This document shows positions 8,052 to 19,179 of a stretch of 64,000 bases of DNA, one piece after another. The notes beneath the pieces were generated by a model. The model saw nothing but the letters and a program-made list of their open reading frames with translations. It made no database searches and was not told the origin of the DNA. Source of the stretch: Anabaena lutea FACHB-196 (GTDB lineage Bacteria; Cyanobacteriota; Cyanobacteriia; Cyanobacteriales; Nostocaceae); assembly GCF_014698305.1 (NCBI RefSeq), contig NZ_JACJST010000004.1, positions 1 to 64,000 of the forward strand, given 5' to 3'. Made by a program: the position numbers and the translations under genes. Numbering within the stretch: the first letter of the stretch is position 1; each line of letters opens with the position of its first letter.

Positions 8052-11000
8052 ATGTCAGCAATATTGGAATTCTTGGCAAATATTTTATTTTCCCGTTCTT
8101 ATATGCCCCACGGGCATTGCTATCTCTGGCAAACTCCACTGGTGGGTTTATATGTAGTTAGTGACGCGCTAATTGCGATCGCTTATTTCTCGATTCCGGC
8201 AATGCTAATCTACTTTGTCCGCAAACGGAGTGATATGCCTTTTTCCAAAGTCTTTGTCTTATTTGGGGCATTCATTATCCTCTGTGGGACGGGGCATCTC
8301 CTGGATATTTTGACACTGTGGTATCCCTACTATTGGATTTCTGCCATTGAACGCGCCTTCACTGCCTTGGTTTCCTGTTATACAGCGTTACAACTGGTGG
8401 AACTTCTGCCCCAATTTTTGGCATTGCGAACACCAGAACAGCTAGAAGCCATCAATAAAGAGTTACAAAAGCAAGTAGCAGAACGGCAACGCACGGAAGA
8501 AACTCTGCAAATGATTGTATCCGGTACTGCTTCTGTAACTGGAGATAAATTTTTTCCCGCTTTAGTCGAAAACTTAGCCACAGCCCTGGATGTTGCCTAT
8601 GCCATAGTGTTTGAAACCGTTGACAACTCCTTACAAAAGCTGCGGAGTATTAACGTGTGGACAGTAGATCATCTAGCAGAAAATTTTGAATATGAACTGA
8701 TTAACACTCCTTGTAAAAAGGTAGTTCAAAAAAATATGCTGTGTGCCTATCCTAGTGGCTTGCAGCAGATATTTCCCGGTAATGCACTGATTGAAAGGCT
8801 AAATGCCGACAGCTACCTAGGCGTTCCCTTAGTCGATATTAATCAAAATGTCATTGGCAACCTGTGTATCGTTGATGTTAAACCGTTTCAAGTAAACGAT
8901 CGCAACAAAGACCTTCTCAAGGTTTTTGCAGCACGGGCTTCTGCTGAACTACAACGCAAATGGGCAGAAGAAGAAAAACACCAAGCTTATCAAGAACTAG
9001 AATTCCGGGTGCAAGAACGCACTGCTGAACTTGTGGCTGCCAATAAAGCCTTAGAAGTCGAAGTTAGGGAAAGAACCACAGCAGAAACTGCCATGAGAGA
9101 AATGGCAGAAAGAGAAAAGGCCATTAACGGTGTAATTCTGCGAATGCGTCAAACCCTCAACCTAGAATCGATTTTTAATGTCACCACTACAGAATTACGG
9201 CAAACTGTTAAGTGCGATCGCGTTCTGATTTACCGCTTTAACCTAGACTGGAGTGGGGAATTTGTTTCTGAATCTGTCGCGGAGTCTTGGAATATATTGC
9301 TTCCCGCACGGGCAAATGATCCCAAACTCACCCAAGTTGCTGTTGAAGGGAATGATTGCATCACAACTCAACTCAGCACTTCAGAGGTTTTGAATCGGGA
9401 TACTTATTTACAAGAAAATGAAGGCGGTATTTATCGCCAAAAAAATAGTTATTGCTGTGTTAGTGATATTTACACAGCCGGATTCAATCGTTGCTATCTC
9501 AATCTTCTCGAAGAATTGCAAGCACGAGCTTACATCATCACACCGATTTTTTGCGGTAAAAAACTCTGGGGTTTGTTAGCAGTTTATCAAAATGGCAACC
9601 CCCGGCAGTGGCAAGAATCAGAAATCGGAATTATTACCCAAATTGGCAATCAATTGGGAGTGGCTGTACAACAAGCCGAACTATTTGCCCAAACTCAACA
9701 ACAAGCAGAAGAACTAAAACGAGCCAAAGAAGCCGCCGATGCTGCTAACCGGGCTAAAAGTGAGTTTCTCGCTAATATGAGCCATGAACTGCGGACTCCA
9801 CTTAACGCCATTCTCGGCTTTACTCAGTTAATGCAACAAGACCAATCCTTAACTTTTGACCATCAACGGTATATCGAAATCATTAACCAAAGTGGTGAAC
9901 ATCTGCTGGGACTGATTAATGATGTCCTGGAAATGTCAAAAATTGAAGCAGGACGAACCACACTTTATGAAACAGAGTTTGATCTGTACCAACTGCTGGC
10001 TAGTTTGGAAGCTATGCTGCAACTAAAAGCCGAATCCAAAGATTTGCAACTGAGTTTTGACTGTGATCCTACTGTACCGCATTACATCAAATCTGATGAA
10101 AATAAACTCCGTCAGGTACTCATAAATCTGTTAAGCAATGCTATCAAGTTTACAGAGCAAGGAAGCGTAACTCTGCGAATTAGAAATCAGCAGTTATCAG
10201 CGGGTGACACTGAATTACTGACTACTCAGCACTCGCTCTTTTTTGCAGTTGAAGATACAGGCCCCGGTATTTCTCCAGAAGAAATTGGTGATTTATTTCA
10301 GGCATTTCAGCAAACACGAGCCGGACATAAATCTAAAGAAGGAACAGGTTTAGGGTTGCGGATTAGTCAGAAGTTTGTACAATTGATGGGTGGTGAAATT
10401 AATGTTTGTAGCGAGTTAGGTCAAGGTAGTTGTTTCACGTTTCACATTCAGGCTGGTTTGGCTCAACCAATGCCTAGTTCCAAATCTTTCCTCCTTGATC
10501 ATGCAGTTAGTATTGAACCTGGACATAACTATCGAATTCTGATTGCCGAAGATAATTCTACTAACAGATTGCTACTGGGCAAAATTTTGATAAGGTTAGG
10601 CTTTGAAGTACAAGAAGCTGAAAATGGGCAAATTGCGATCGCACTCTGGCAGCAATGGCAACCTCACCTGATTTTTATGGATATGCAGATGCCTATTATC
10701 GATGGCTATGAAGCTACTCGACAAATTCGGATTAGGGAGCAAGAGTTAAACCAAATGCAAACTCCTACAAAAATTATTGCTCTCACTGCCAGTGCCTTTA
10801 CAGAACAGCGAGAGGAAAGTTTGTCCGCTGGCTGTGATGATTTTGTCAGCAAACCATTCCAGTTGGAAGAAATCCTGGAAACTCTTTCCCAACATCTACA
10901 AATACAATACTTGTATACATCTAATACAGGCAATAAAATTACTTCCAACTTAGTAAACAAGACAGATTTTATTCTTGATAGAACTGCCTTAGATATTATG

Positions 11001-11186
11001 CCCATCGAATGGATTAAGCAATTACACTTCGCATCTGCCCAAGGTAATGATGCTGATAGTCTTAAGCTGATTACTCAAATTCCACCTGAACACACTTTAC
11101 TCATCGCAGCTTTAACTAAATTGATTTCAACTTATCAATTTAAGCAACTGATGATATTGACTCAACCAACACAAGAAAATATGTAA
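8052..11186 (+). CDS. Hybrid histidine kinase with ethylene-receptor-like N-terminus, two GAFs and a receiver
   Basis: A 1044-residue sensor kinase. Residues 1-120 are three membrane helices matching the plant ETR1 ethylene-binding domain: [13 protein letters not shown] (Asp38) and [10 protein letters not shown], with Cys78 and His82 spaced like the copper-binding Cys65/His69 of ETR1. Then come a coiled coil, GAF1 (about 160-300), a coiled coil and GAF2 (about 365-530). GAF2 carries [14 protein letters not shown] with Cys481 where phytochrome-like and CBCR domains attach bilin, so light sensing is possible but unproven. A HisKA (His578 in [10 protein letters not shown]), HATPase (N box [18 protein letters not shown]2 GTGLGL) and receiver (phospho-Asp877 in FMDMQMP) follow. 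Synechocystis has a related ethylene-receptor-like kinase with a photoreceptor GAF. It is first in a three-gene signalling operon, 9 nt before the next gene. Confidence 0.88.
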   Translation: MSAILEFLANILFSRSYMPHGHCYLWQTPLVGLYVVSDALIAIAYFSIPAMLIYFVRKRSDMPFSKVFVLFGAFIILCGTGHLLDILTLWYPYYWISAIERAFTALVSCYTALQLVELLPQFLALRTPEQLEAINKELQKQVAERQRTEETLQMIVSGTASVTGDKFFPALVENLATALDVAYAIVFETVDNSLQKLRSINVWTVDHLAENFEYELINTPCKKVVQKNMLCAYPSGLQQIFPGNALIERLNADSYLGVPLVDINQNVIGNLCIVDVKPFQVNDRNKDLLKVFAARASAELQRKWAEEEKHQAYQELEFRVQERTAELVAANKALEVEVRERTTAETAMREMAEREKAINGVILRMRQTLNLESIFNVTTTELRQTVKCDRVLIYRFNLDWSGEFVSESVAESWNILLPARANDPKLTQVAVEGNDCITTQLSTSEVLNRDTYLQENEGGIYRQKNSYCCVSDIYTAGFNRCYLNLLEELQARAYIITPIFCGKKLWGLLAVYQNGNPRQWQESEIGIITQIGNQLGVAVQQAELFAQTQQQAEELKRAKEAADAANRAKSEFLANMSHELRTPLNAILGFTQLMQQDQSLTFDHQRYIEIINQSGEHLLGLINDVLEMSKIEAGRTTLYETEFDLYQLLASLEAMLQLKAESKDLQLSFDCDPTVPHYIKSDENKLRQVLINLLSNAIKFTEQGSVTLRIRNQQLSAGDTELLTTQHSLFFAVEDTGPGISPEEIGDLFQAFQQTRAGHKSKEGTGLGLRISQKFVQLMGGEINVCSELGQGSCFTFHIQAGLAQPMPSSKSFLLDHAVSIEPGHNYRILIAEDNSTNRLLLGKILIRLGFEVQEAENGQIAIALWQQWQPHLIFMDMQMPIIDGYEATRQIRIREQELNQMQTPTKIIALTASAFTEQREESLSAGCDDFVSKPFQLEEILETLSQHLQIQYLYTSNTGNKITSNLVNKTDFILDRTALDIMPIEWIKQLHFASAQGNDADSLKLITQIPPEHTLLIAALTKLISTYQFKQLMILTQPTQENM

Positions 11187-11195
11187 GGTAAATTT

Positions 11196-11672
11196 ATGAA
11201 TAATCAAAATAACCCAGACACATTTATATTACCAACTACCCCGATAAATATTTTGATTGTTGATGATTTTTTTGAAAATATTCGTCTCCTCTCTACTATT
11301 TTAGAGCAGAATGGCTACCAAACCCGCAAAGCAATCAGTGGCTCAATGGCTCTGACAGCAATTGAAGCATCTCTACCCAGTTTGATTTTATTAGATATTA
11401 GAATGCCAGAAATGAATGGCTATGAAGTTTGTGAATATCTGAAATCAAACCCTAAAACTGCCAATATTCCCATTATTTTCTTAAGTGCATCAGAAGATGT
11501 GACTGATAAGGGAAGAGCTTTTGAAGTTGGTGGTGCAGACTACATTACTAAGCCATTTTATATAGAGGAGGTTTTGGCGCGTGTTAAACATCAATTGAGT
11601 ATTATCACGGCTCAAGAAACAATTTCTTATCTCAAGGAATGGATAAAAGAACTACAAAAAAAGATTGAATAA
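11196..11672 (+). CDS. Single-domain response regulator
   Basis: A 158-residue CheY/PleD-type receiver: acidic pair VDDFF near residue 23, phospho-acceptor Asp67 in LILLDIRMP, a conserved Ser in IIFLSAS and Lys in YITKPF. A short C-terminal helix follows and there is no output domain, so it should act through protein contacts. It begins 9 nt after the hybrid kinase, is in the same operon, and is a close paralog of the receiver of the next gene, which suggests a phosphorelay among the three. Confidence 0.9.
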   Translation: MNNQNNPDTFILPTTPINILIVDDFFENIRLLSTILEQNGYQTRKAISGSMALTAIEASLPSLILLDIRMPEMNGYEVCEYLKSNPKTANIPIIFLSASEDVTDKGRAFEVGGADYITKPFYIEEVLARVKHQLSIITAQETISYLKEWIKELQKKIE

Positions 11673-11752
11673 CAAAAGTTTTTTCTTTATTTAGATGATT
11701 TATTTCCCTCATTTATTTAAAAAAACAATTACCTATCTTTTTAAAATAATTA

Positions 11753-13051
11753 ATGAATATGCCCGGACAAAAAAATGTATTTCTAGCGGATATTTTAATT
11801 GTTGATGATAAGCTTGAAAATATTCGATTTTTATCTGATTTTTTATCAAAACAAAATTATCAAGTTCGCAAAGCAATCAATGGACAAGCAGCATTAATGG
11901 CTGTTCAGGCACTTGCGCCAGATTTGATACTTTTAGACATTAATATGCCAGGAATGGGCGGTTATGAAGTATGCAAAGCTTTAAAAAATGACCCAAACAG
12001 TCAATCAATTCCTGTTATTTTTTTAAGCGCTGGTAATGATATTACTGATAAGGTTAGAGCATTTGAAGTTGGAGGTATTGACTATATTACTAAACCATTT
12101 CACTTAGAGGAAGTGTTGGTAAGAGTTCAAACTCAGTTAAAGCTTAAACACTTACAAAAAGAGCTAGAAGCTCGTAATGATCAATTAGAAAATACTCTAC
12201 TAGTATTACAAAATGCTCAAGCTGAACTTATTCACAAAGAAAAGCTACTGAATGCAAGTCGAATTGCAGCCGGCATTTCTCATGAAATTAACAACCCTCT
12301 CAGTTTTATTCTTTGCAATCTTAATCCTGCATCTGAATATAGCGAAAAGCTAATTGGTCTGATTCAGCTTTATCAAAAAGCATTTCCAGATCCGAATCCC
12401 GAAATTAAAAATTTTATCAAAGAAATTGAACTGGAATTTTTGACTCCAGATTTTACCAGAGTAATTCATTCTATTCGCACTGGGGCAGAAAGAATTCGCG
12501 CAGTTGTTCATGCTCTACATATTTTTGCTCGTCTTGATAAGTCAGGTATCAAACCTTTCGATGTTCACCAAAGTATCGATAGCGTTCTCATGAATCTACG
12601 CTATCAACTGGCATTAAAAGATGGTTTAGTTAGCGTGGAAATTTTCAAGAACTATGAAGATTTACCAGAATTTATGGGCTATACAAATTTATTTAATCAA
12701 GTGTTAATGAATATTTTGCAAAATGCTATAGATGCACTGCATTTAAAAGTAAATTCAGTGATTGATAGTTCATTCAAACCCATAATTTCCATTCATACAC
12801 ATACTACCCAGGAAAATAAAGCAATCATCAGTATTAAAGACAATGGTATCGGAATTGCCGAAGAAAATAAGGATCGTCTATTTGAGCCGTTTTTTTCTAC
12901 AAAATTAGTTGCTAAAGGTGTTGGTTTAGGCTTATTTACTAGCCACCAAATTATCACTGAAATTCACAAAGGTCGTTTGATTTACAAAGCTGTCCCGGAA
13001 GGAGGCTCAGAATTTATCATTGAAATTCCGATTACAGGATTTTTCGGTTAA
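11753..13051 (+). CDS. Receiver-histidine kinase hybrid
   Basis: A 432-residue protein with an N-terminal receiver (Asp62 in LILLDINMP, YITKPF), a coiled coil, a HisKA-type dimerisation helix with His177 in GISHEINNPLSF, and a HATPase (NILQNAIDAL, DNGIGI, GVGLGLF). It has no membrane segment, so it is probably a cytoplasmic kinase whose activity is set by phosphorylation of its own receiver, perhaps by the hybrid kinase two genes upstream. The gap of 80 nt to the previous gene keeps it in the putative operon. The start could be ATG 11753 or the ATG two codons later. Confidence 0.88.
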   Translation: MNMPGQKNVFLADILIVDDKLENIRFLSDFLSKQNYQVRKAINGQAALMAVQALAPDLILLDINMPGMGGYEVCKALKNDPNSQSIPVIFLSAGNDITDKVRAFEVGGIDYITKPFHLEEVLVRVQTQLKLKHLQKELEARNDQLENTLLVLQNAQAELIHKEKLLNASRIAAGISHEINNPLSFILCNLNPASEYSEKLIGLIQLYQKAFPDPNPEIKNFIKEIELEFLTPDFTRVIHSIRTGAERIRAVVHALHIFARLDKSGIKPFDVHQSIDSVLMNLRYQLALKDGLVSVEIFKNYEDLPEFMGYTNLFNQVLMNILQNAIDALHLKVNSVIDSSFKPIISIHTHTTQENKAIISIKDNGIGIAEENKDRLFEPFFSTKLVAKGVGLGLFTSHQIITEIHKGRLIYKAVPEGGSEFIIEIPITGFFG

Positions 13052-13062
13052 TTTAGACTTTA

Positions 13063-13179
13063 TATAGCCGTTGACAGGGTAGTTAGGACATCAATTGATA
13101 ATAGGGTTTTACTCCTGAACCGATAGCGCAGCGTGGCGTAAGCCATAGGTCTGCGAAGCGTCTCCTGACTCCTGCTATA
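13063..13179. repeat. Short element with TATAGC ends, copy 1
   Basis: It begins TATAGC (13063) and ends GCTATA (13174-13179). The stretch GACAGGGTAGTTAGGACA matches the reverse complement of 26350-26365 closely. It lies between the signalling operon and atpC. The right half holds the common intergenic string GTAAGCCATAGGTCTGCGAAG. Confidence 0.5.
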
Positions 13180-13205
13180 AAAGCCAGAAATATTCTTTAA
13201 ATAAA

Positions 13206-13239
13206 GTAGGGGGTAAAGAGCAATGCTCCTTACCCCTAC
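13206..13239 (-). terminator. Hairpin downstream of atpC, possible bidirectional terminator
   Basis: GTAGGGGGTAAAGAGCA pairs with TGCTCCTTACCCCTAC almost perfectly. A second short hairpin (CTCACA 13260-13265 with TGTGAG 13275-13280) lies closer to the atpC stop. The region separates convergent transcripts, so termination is plausible, but there is no clear T-run. Confidence 0.45.
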
Positions 13240-13287
13240 AAGCTAGGCAAAAGCCCAGACTCACAATTTGAAAGTGTGAGATTTGTT

Positions 13288-13701
13288 TTATACCAAACCG
13301 CCAGCGGCTTGAAAACGAGCGCGAGCGCGTTTAAAGGCTTTAGTTGCTTGGATTTGTTCTTGACGGTCGCCTGCGGGTACTTGATTCAGAAGAGTTTGGG
13401 CTTGGCTGTAAGCGGTACGGGCTTCTTCCAGGTTAATTTTGTCGCCACGTTCAGCACCGTTGACCAAGATAGTCACTTCGTCTTCATCAACTTCAGCAAA
13501 ACCGCCCAAAAGTGCGATCGCTTGCCAATCTTGATTTTTGTTAGCGCGAACCCGCATTACACCTATATCTAAGGCAGATAACAGCGGCGCGTGTCCACTC
13601 AAAATACCTAATTGACCAGTAGTGCTAGGCAAAACTACTTCTTCAGCTTGGGCATCCCAAACGGTTTTATCTGGGGCAATTACACGAACAGTTAGAGTCA
13701 T
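13288..13701 (-). CDS. atpC: ATP synthase F1 epsilon subunit
   Basis: Epsilon subunit of the thylakoid/plasma membrane F1Fo ATP synthase (called atpE in plastid-style naming). Its 137 residues match the family length. The N-terminal beta sandwich is clear ([41 protein letters not shown] shows the family pattern in its first 40 residues) and a helical C-terminus follows ([13 protein letters not shown]). It lies downstream of the beta subunit gene on the same strand, the usual cyanobacterial atpB-atpE arrangement apart from the rest of the complex. The 188-nt gap to the beta gene is unusually long and repeat-filled. Confidence 0.97.
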   Translation of the reverse strand: MTLTVRVIAPDKTVWDAQAEEVVLPSTTGQLGILSGHAPLLSALDIGVMRVRANKNQDWQAIALLGGFAEVDEDEVTILVNGAERGDKINLEEARTAYSQAQTLLNQVPAGDRQEQIQATKAFKRARARFQAAGGLV

Positions 13702-13720
13702 ATTCTTTAATTTCTACTTA

Positions 13721-13889
13721 GTAATCGGTGATTGGTAATTGGTAATTGGTGAGCCACTGCGGTGGACGGGTTTCCCGGCATAAAGCAAGTGGCGTTCACC
13801 GAAGGTGTGCCGGAGGCATCACCCGAAGGGTAATTGGTAATTGGGACAAATTTCTTACCCATCACCCATTACCCATTACCCATTACCTA
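13721..13889. repeat. Heptamer and palindromic repeats between atpD and atpC
   Basis: GGTGATT/GGTAATT heptamers run from 13727 to 13750. Next comes the dispersed string GTGCCGGAGGCATCACCCGAAGGG (near 13807-13830, recurring inverted near 62640), then CCCATTA heptamers at 13857-13887. The terminal heptamers are complementary, so the spacer can fold on itself within the atpD-atpC transcript. Confidence 0.75.
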
Positions 13890-15359
<1,470 letters not shown>

Positions 15360-15605
15360 CTATTTTTGAGAGTGGGTCGTAAACGACCTGAGATCAAGCA
15401 ATGTCATCTATCAGGTTAGCACTGAACGCCCCCACCTTCGCCTTAAATTCATTATTAAGAGCAGATCCCCGATTTTGTGAAAATTCTTCAAATACTTAGT
15501 AATATTCGGTATCATAAACGTAAACACGTGTCTGTGTGGTTCTTGTATCTTACTCAACCGATGACCGCTATAATGGATGTTAAACTGCTCTAAAATTAAA
15601 AAGTA

Positions 15606-15920
15606 ATGACAACTCAAGCAGAAATAATCAATCAATTAAAAACCCTAGAAGCGCTTTCTCAACAAGGAGGATATAGTGAAATCCTTGCTTTATCACTAAG
15701 AAAAATCATTACTCAAGAAATAAATAATGTTCAGCAGCAAATCAAAGAATTAGAAAATGATTTGCAAGTATTTGAGCAACAGTATCAATTATCATCTGAG
15801 GATTTTTATCGGCAATTTAAAACAGGTCAATTAGGAGATGAAGTAGATTTTGTTGAATGGAGTGCTTTTTATCAAATGTGGTCTGATTTACAGGCGCGGT
15901 TAACTTTACTTCATTCTTAA
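15606..15920 (+). CDS. Small coiled-coil protein, probable antitoxin partner of the TumE-like protein
   Basis: A 104-residue protein, mostly helical with a central coiled coil (NNVQQQIKELENDLQVFEQQ) and the pattern GQLGDEVDFVEWSAFYQM near the C-terminus. No DNA-binding motif is evident. The next gene starts 7 nt after its stop and is TumE-like, and short helical proteins of this pattern are commonly found directly upstream of such genes. I therefore infer an antitoxin role. Codon usage and the A+T-rich composition differ from the atp genes next door, in line with a mobile toxin-antitoxin module. Confidence 0.6.
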   Translation: MTTQAEIINQLKTLEALSQQGGYSEILALSLRKIITQEINNVQQQIKELENDLQVFEQQYQLSSEDFYRQFKTGQLGDEVDFVEWSAFYQMWSDLQARLTLLHS

Positions 15921-15927
15921 ACTGAAT

Positions 15928-16311
15928 ATGATAGTTCAAGATTATCTGACAGAAATAAAAGCTAAATTAATTACCAGTTCTATAATTAATAAGATTGCTA
16001 TTGTTAAAGAAAGAGCATTATCTGATCAAGGTTATTTTCGAGCAAGATTGAATTTAACGAATGGTGATTTTTTAGAAGTGGTGGAATTTTTTAAAGTCCA
16101 GGGAGATAAATGCATTACAGAAACCTATCGTTATCAATGGATGGATGCTACTCAAACCCAGTTAAGAAAGAGATGGGATAATGTAGATCATTTTCCTAAT
16201 TTACCGAATTTTCCTCATCATGTCCATATTAAAGAAGAATCTAATGTTTATGCAAGTGTTTGTAGGAATATTTTAGAAATAATTGATTTAATTAGTCAGG
16301 AAATTAAATAG
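15928..16311 (+). CDS. TumE-like (DUF6516) putative toxin
   Basis: 127 residues with the pattern of the DUF6516/TumE family: YFRARLNLTNGDFLEVVEFF, then ITETYRYQWMDATQTQLRKRWDN in two adjoining halves, then HFPNLPNFPHHVHI, with conserved His/Asn positions. The family is described as the toxin of a type II toxin-antitoxin system, by my recollection; its biochemical action is not known to me. The gene is separated by 7 nt from its likely antitoxin and follows it, so they form an operon. The family call rests on pattern memory and is moderate. Confidence 0.6.
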   Translation: MIVQDYLTEIKAKLITSSIINKIAIVKERALSDQGYFRARLNLTNGDFLEVVEFFKVQGDKCITETYRYQWMDATQTQLRKRWDNVDHFPNLPNFPHHVHIKEESNVYASVCRNILEIIDLISQEIK

Positions 16312-16380
16312 AGAAGATGATAATTTCCAAAAATTGCATTATTCGTCTCTAGGATTTTCTGTATAAGTGAGGTTTATTTG

Positions 16381-16882
16381 GTATCAAAAACAAAGATGCC
16401 ATGTCTAGATTTGACACGGCTGAAGTATAATTATACCCCATCCATCTTGAAAACTTAAGTTTTCGCCATAGAAAAAACTATAGGTTTCAACGTAGACGGG
16501 GTTTATATGGGGAAAAAGGGTTTTAGCCTTGTTTACTTTTCTTTACACAGTTTGGTTTTATTGTGCTTACCTACTTAGGGTTTGCTGAGAAAGTCTTTTC
16601 GTGGAGGTAGGTGACAGGTGACAGGTGACAGGTGACAGTTTCAAGAGTTGGATGGGAACGATTTTTCCTTTGAGTAGGAATTAAATGCAAGGTTTTTCAG
16701 TTTCCATCTCGTAAAAGCTTGCACTTTTTTTTTACCGGAAAACGGCTCAAACCCTTTACCTGCAAACTTTTCATATTTATTAAGCAAGCCCTACTTAGTT
16801 GCAAAGTTATAAAGGGATCTTGTGCATCAAAAGCAGAAATGCCATGTCTGAAGTCAACATGGTAAGGATTGAATTATAGTAG
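16381..16882. other. Gene-free region with a pair of direct repeats and hairpins
   Basis: The segments 16381-16437 and 16826-16882 are diverged direct repeats (GTATCAAAAACAAAGATGCCATGTC and GTGCATCAAAAGCAGAAATGCCATGTC, quoted in part), each holding a hairpin around GCCATGT. Between them lie the perfect palindrome GAAAACTTAAGTTTTC (16449-16464) and four GGTGACA heptamers (16610-16637). I see no gene here. The repeats look like duplicated 3' ends of the PEP-CTERM gene. Confidence 0.55.
16841..16863 (-). terminator. Hairpin just downstream of the PEP-CTERM gene
   Basis: GCCATGT (16841-16847) pairs with ACATGGT (16857-16863) across a 9-nt loop, 30 nt past the stop of the PEP-CTERM gene. A similar hairpin is at 16397-16419. 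The trailing T-rich stretch on the minus strand is weak, so the terminator call is tentative. Confidence 0.4.
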
Positions 16883-16891
16883 TTAATTTAT

Positions 16892-17716
16892 TTATGCTTT
16901 AACTGCGGTTGCTTGTTTGCGTTTGCGAAGAGTGGTAACGCCAAAAGCACCTAAGCCTAAGATGCCCATGAGGGAAGCAGGTTCAGGGACAGTGGTAGGG
17001 TTAGGAACTACTACTTGACCAGCACGAGCAAAGCGCAAATTGTCAATGGCAAAACCAGCTGGTTCTGCACCGACTAAACTAAACTGTAGCCCGGCTATCT
17101 TATTCTGACCATTGTCAGTTACCAAGCCAAGAAATTCGATGCCTAGTCCGGTATTGGTGACTGATCCGAGTAATGCACCAGTTCTATCAAATGCCGTGAT
17201 TGCAGTTCCACCAATGGCATTGAAAAAGCCGCCATCTAATCCTACTCCAGCTATGTCTGTATCAAATAGAATACTTATAGGTCCGTTAAATGTGGGGGAA
17301 CCAGATAAAACAGGACTTGTTGGGTTAGCGCCATCATTGACAATTCTTGTCGGGGGTGAATTGGGATTTAGAGTTAAGGAAGCGGTGGGTGTTCCCTTGA
17401 CAAATCCATTAGGATTGGCTCCTGCTGGAAAAGGACCTACACCTACAGTTTGTCCCAGGAATATACCACCAAATTTTACAGTGGGCGCACCAGCAACACC
17501 ACCATATAAAGATGGTGCGTAAGTTGGATTCAATGTATTGACTGGCAATTCGCTAAAGGTTATTAGTCCGGCATCTGCGGTGAAGGCATCTTTAGTAATT
17601 CTGACAATACTTGTGGCGTTTGCTGATGACTGAAAAGTCACTAAAGATAGAGACAAAGCTGATGCCATGCCTAAAGCTGAAACTGGTTTGATTTTTACAG
17701 AACTCAATCTAGTCAT
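16892..17716 (-). CDS. PEP-CTERM sorting-domain protein
   Basis: A secreted protein with an N-terminal signal peptide (hydrophobic stretch ending SANA), a beta-rich middle region rich in Gly, Pro and Asn, and the C-terminal tripartite signal VPEPASLMGILGLGAFGV plus basic tail RKRKQ. In this family the C-terminal signal directs proteolytic sorting by an exosortase. The middle domain has no family I can name. I chose ATG 17716 because GAGG lies at the right distance upstream; the frame stays open to a TTG at 17731. Hairpins and a duplicated 3' end follow it. Confidence 0.85.
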   Translation of the reverse strand: MTRLSSVKIKPVSALGMASALSLSLVTFQSSANATSIVRITKDAFTADAGLITFSELPVNTLNPTYAPSLYGGVAGAPTVKFGGIFLGQTVGVGPFPAGANPNGFVKGTPTASLTLNPNSPPTRIVNDGANPTSPVLSGSPTFNGPISILFDTDIAGVGLDGGFFNAIGGTAITAFDRTGALLGSVTNTGLGIEFLGLVTDNGQNKIAGLQFSLVGAEPAGFAIDNLRFARAGQVVVPNPTTVPEPASLMGILGLGAFGVTTLRKRKQATAVKA

Positions 17717-18129
17717 TGATGCAATCCTCAAAAACGATTAATAAAGGCAGCGCTTCACATAATTACCTATTCAATGTTGTTATGTCAGATCATTAAATAG
17801 GGCAACTCTTTAACCTATGTTTTTGAATAGGTAAGAAAATGTTGAGGCATACGGTTTTCCTATTTACTAAGATAAATACGAGCGTTTAACGCCTGTCAAG
17901 CGGTTTTTAGCAACTTCACAGAAAAATAACTGAGAGAAAAAACTACTTTTTTGGGGGAGGATGGCGTAAAAATACTGAAAATACTTACAATATTTAGGCT
18001 TTCAAGGAAGTTTAGTAGGAGATTTAATTGCTGCTATATATAAACTTTTGATGAAGCTTGTAAAAATACCGTTTTGTATGCAGTGGAGTATCATTAACTT
18101 CTGTCGTTGCTGCTGAGAACGCATACCCA

Positions 18130-18194
18130 GAGGTTCTGCTTCTCTAAGTAGAGCAGGTAGAACCTCCAGAACAGCTTTCTCAGTCTGGAGACTG
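18130..18194. repeat. Two hairpins in the 17.7-18.3 kb intergenic region
   Basis: GAGGTTCT (18130-18137) pairs with AGAACCTC (18159-18166), with an inner pair CTTCTCT/AGAGCAG, and CAGTCTGGAGACTG (18181-18194) is a perfect dyad. These strings are typical of dispersed hairpin repeats in Nostoc-like genomes. The rest of the 581-nt gap holds the PEP-CTERM promoter and nothing else I recognise. Confidence 0.55.
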
Positions 18195-18297
18195 GGAACG
18201 AGGAAATATACATTTCTAAATCCTCTAAATACCCTAAAATAGGAGTAAGTTCAAAAAGCCGTTTACATTTCCCCCAGCCGCTTCATCTTTATTACTT

Positions 18298-19122
18298 ATG
18301 AATTTCTCGTCAGCACGACAGTATTTTTATCAGGAGATTCAACAACCTGACGAGTGTATCAACTTGGCAAAGGCAGCTTTGTATATTGCCCAAGAAGAAT
18401 ATCCTGATATTGATACTGAAGAATATCTCAACGCCCTTGATACGATGGCGATGGAGTTAGAGGAACGCTTACCATCTTCCCGCTATCCGCTGCGGATGAT
18501 TCAAAGTATTAATGAGTATTTATACGAAGATTTGGGTTTTAGTGGTAATAAAATAGATTACTACGATCCTCGTAATAGCTTTTTCAATGATGTAATCGAA
18601 CGCAAAACAGGGATTCCCATCACTTTAGCATTGGTTTACCTGGAAGTAGCAAAACGCATCAATTTTCCGATGGTGGGGGTGGGAATGCCAGGACATTTCC
18701 TGATTCGTCCAGATATCCCAGATATAGAGATTTTTGTGGATGCGTTTAATCAGGGTGAGGTCATGTTTGCACAAGATTGTCAAAACAGGCTTTCTCAAAT
18801 TTATCAGCAATCGGTGACGCTAAAACCTGAATTTTTAGCAGCAGTGAGCAACCGTCAGCTATTAACAAGAATACTCACAAATTTGAAATATATTTACCTG
18901 AAACAGCAAGATTTAGAAAGAACCCTCGCCGCAGTTGAACGAATTTTATTGTTGTTTCCCGATGTAAGTTTAGAATTAAGAGATCGAGGTTTGCTGTACT
19001 ATCAACTTGGTCAATTTACCCAAGCTATAGAAGACTTACAAAGTTATTTAGCCAAGGTTCCTAAAGCTGATGATGCAAATGTAATTCGCCAATTACTGAA
19101 AAAGTTGGGTAAAAATAGTTGA
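18298..19122 (+). CDS. SirB1-like transglutaminase-fold/TPR protein
   Basis: 274 residues. The N-terminal half has the SirB1/transglutaminase-like pattern (FFNDVIERKTGIPITLALVY, then GVGMPGHFLIR), and the C-terminal 100 residues are tetratricopeptide-like helices (RTLAAVERILLLFPDVSLEL, then DRGLLYYQLGQFTQAIEDL). The function of the family is unresolved; it is widespread and usually single copy. It stands alone on the plus strand. Confidence 0.82.
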   Translation: MNFSSARQYFYQEIQQPDECINLAKAALYIAQEEYPDIDTEEYLNALDTMAMELEERLPSSRYPLRMIQSINEYLYEDLGFSGNKIDYYDPRNSFFNDVIERKTGIPITLALVYLEVAKRINFPMVGVGMPGHFLIRPDIPDIEIFVDAFNQGEVMFAQDCQNRLSQIYQQSVTLKPEFLAAVSNRQLLTRILTNLKYIYLKQQDLERTLAAVERILLLFPDVSLELRDRGLLYYQLGQFTQAIEDLQSYLAKVPKADDANVIRQLLKKLGKNS

Positions 19123-19179
19123 AAAAGTTCAAAATTACGAATTACGTTGGCGGTAGCCTGCCGTAGGCACTATTACGAA

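Noticed and set aside
15411-15635. Minus-strand open frame upstream of atpD
   Set aside because: Overlaps the start of the plus-strand TumE partner gene and has no recognisable pattern.
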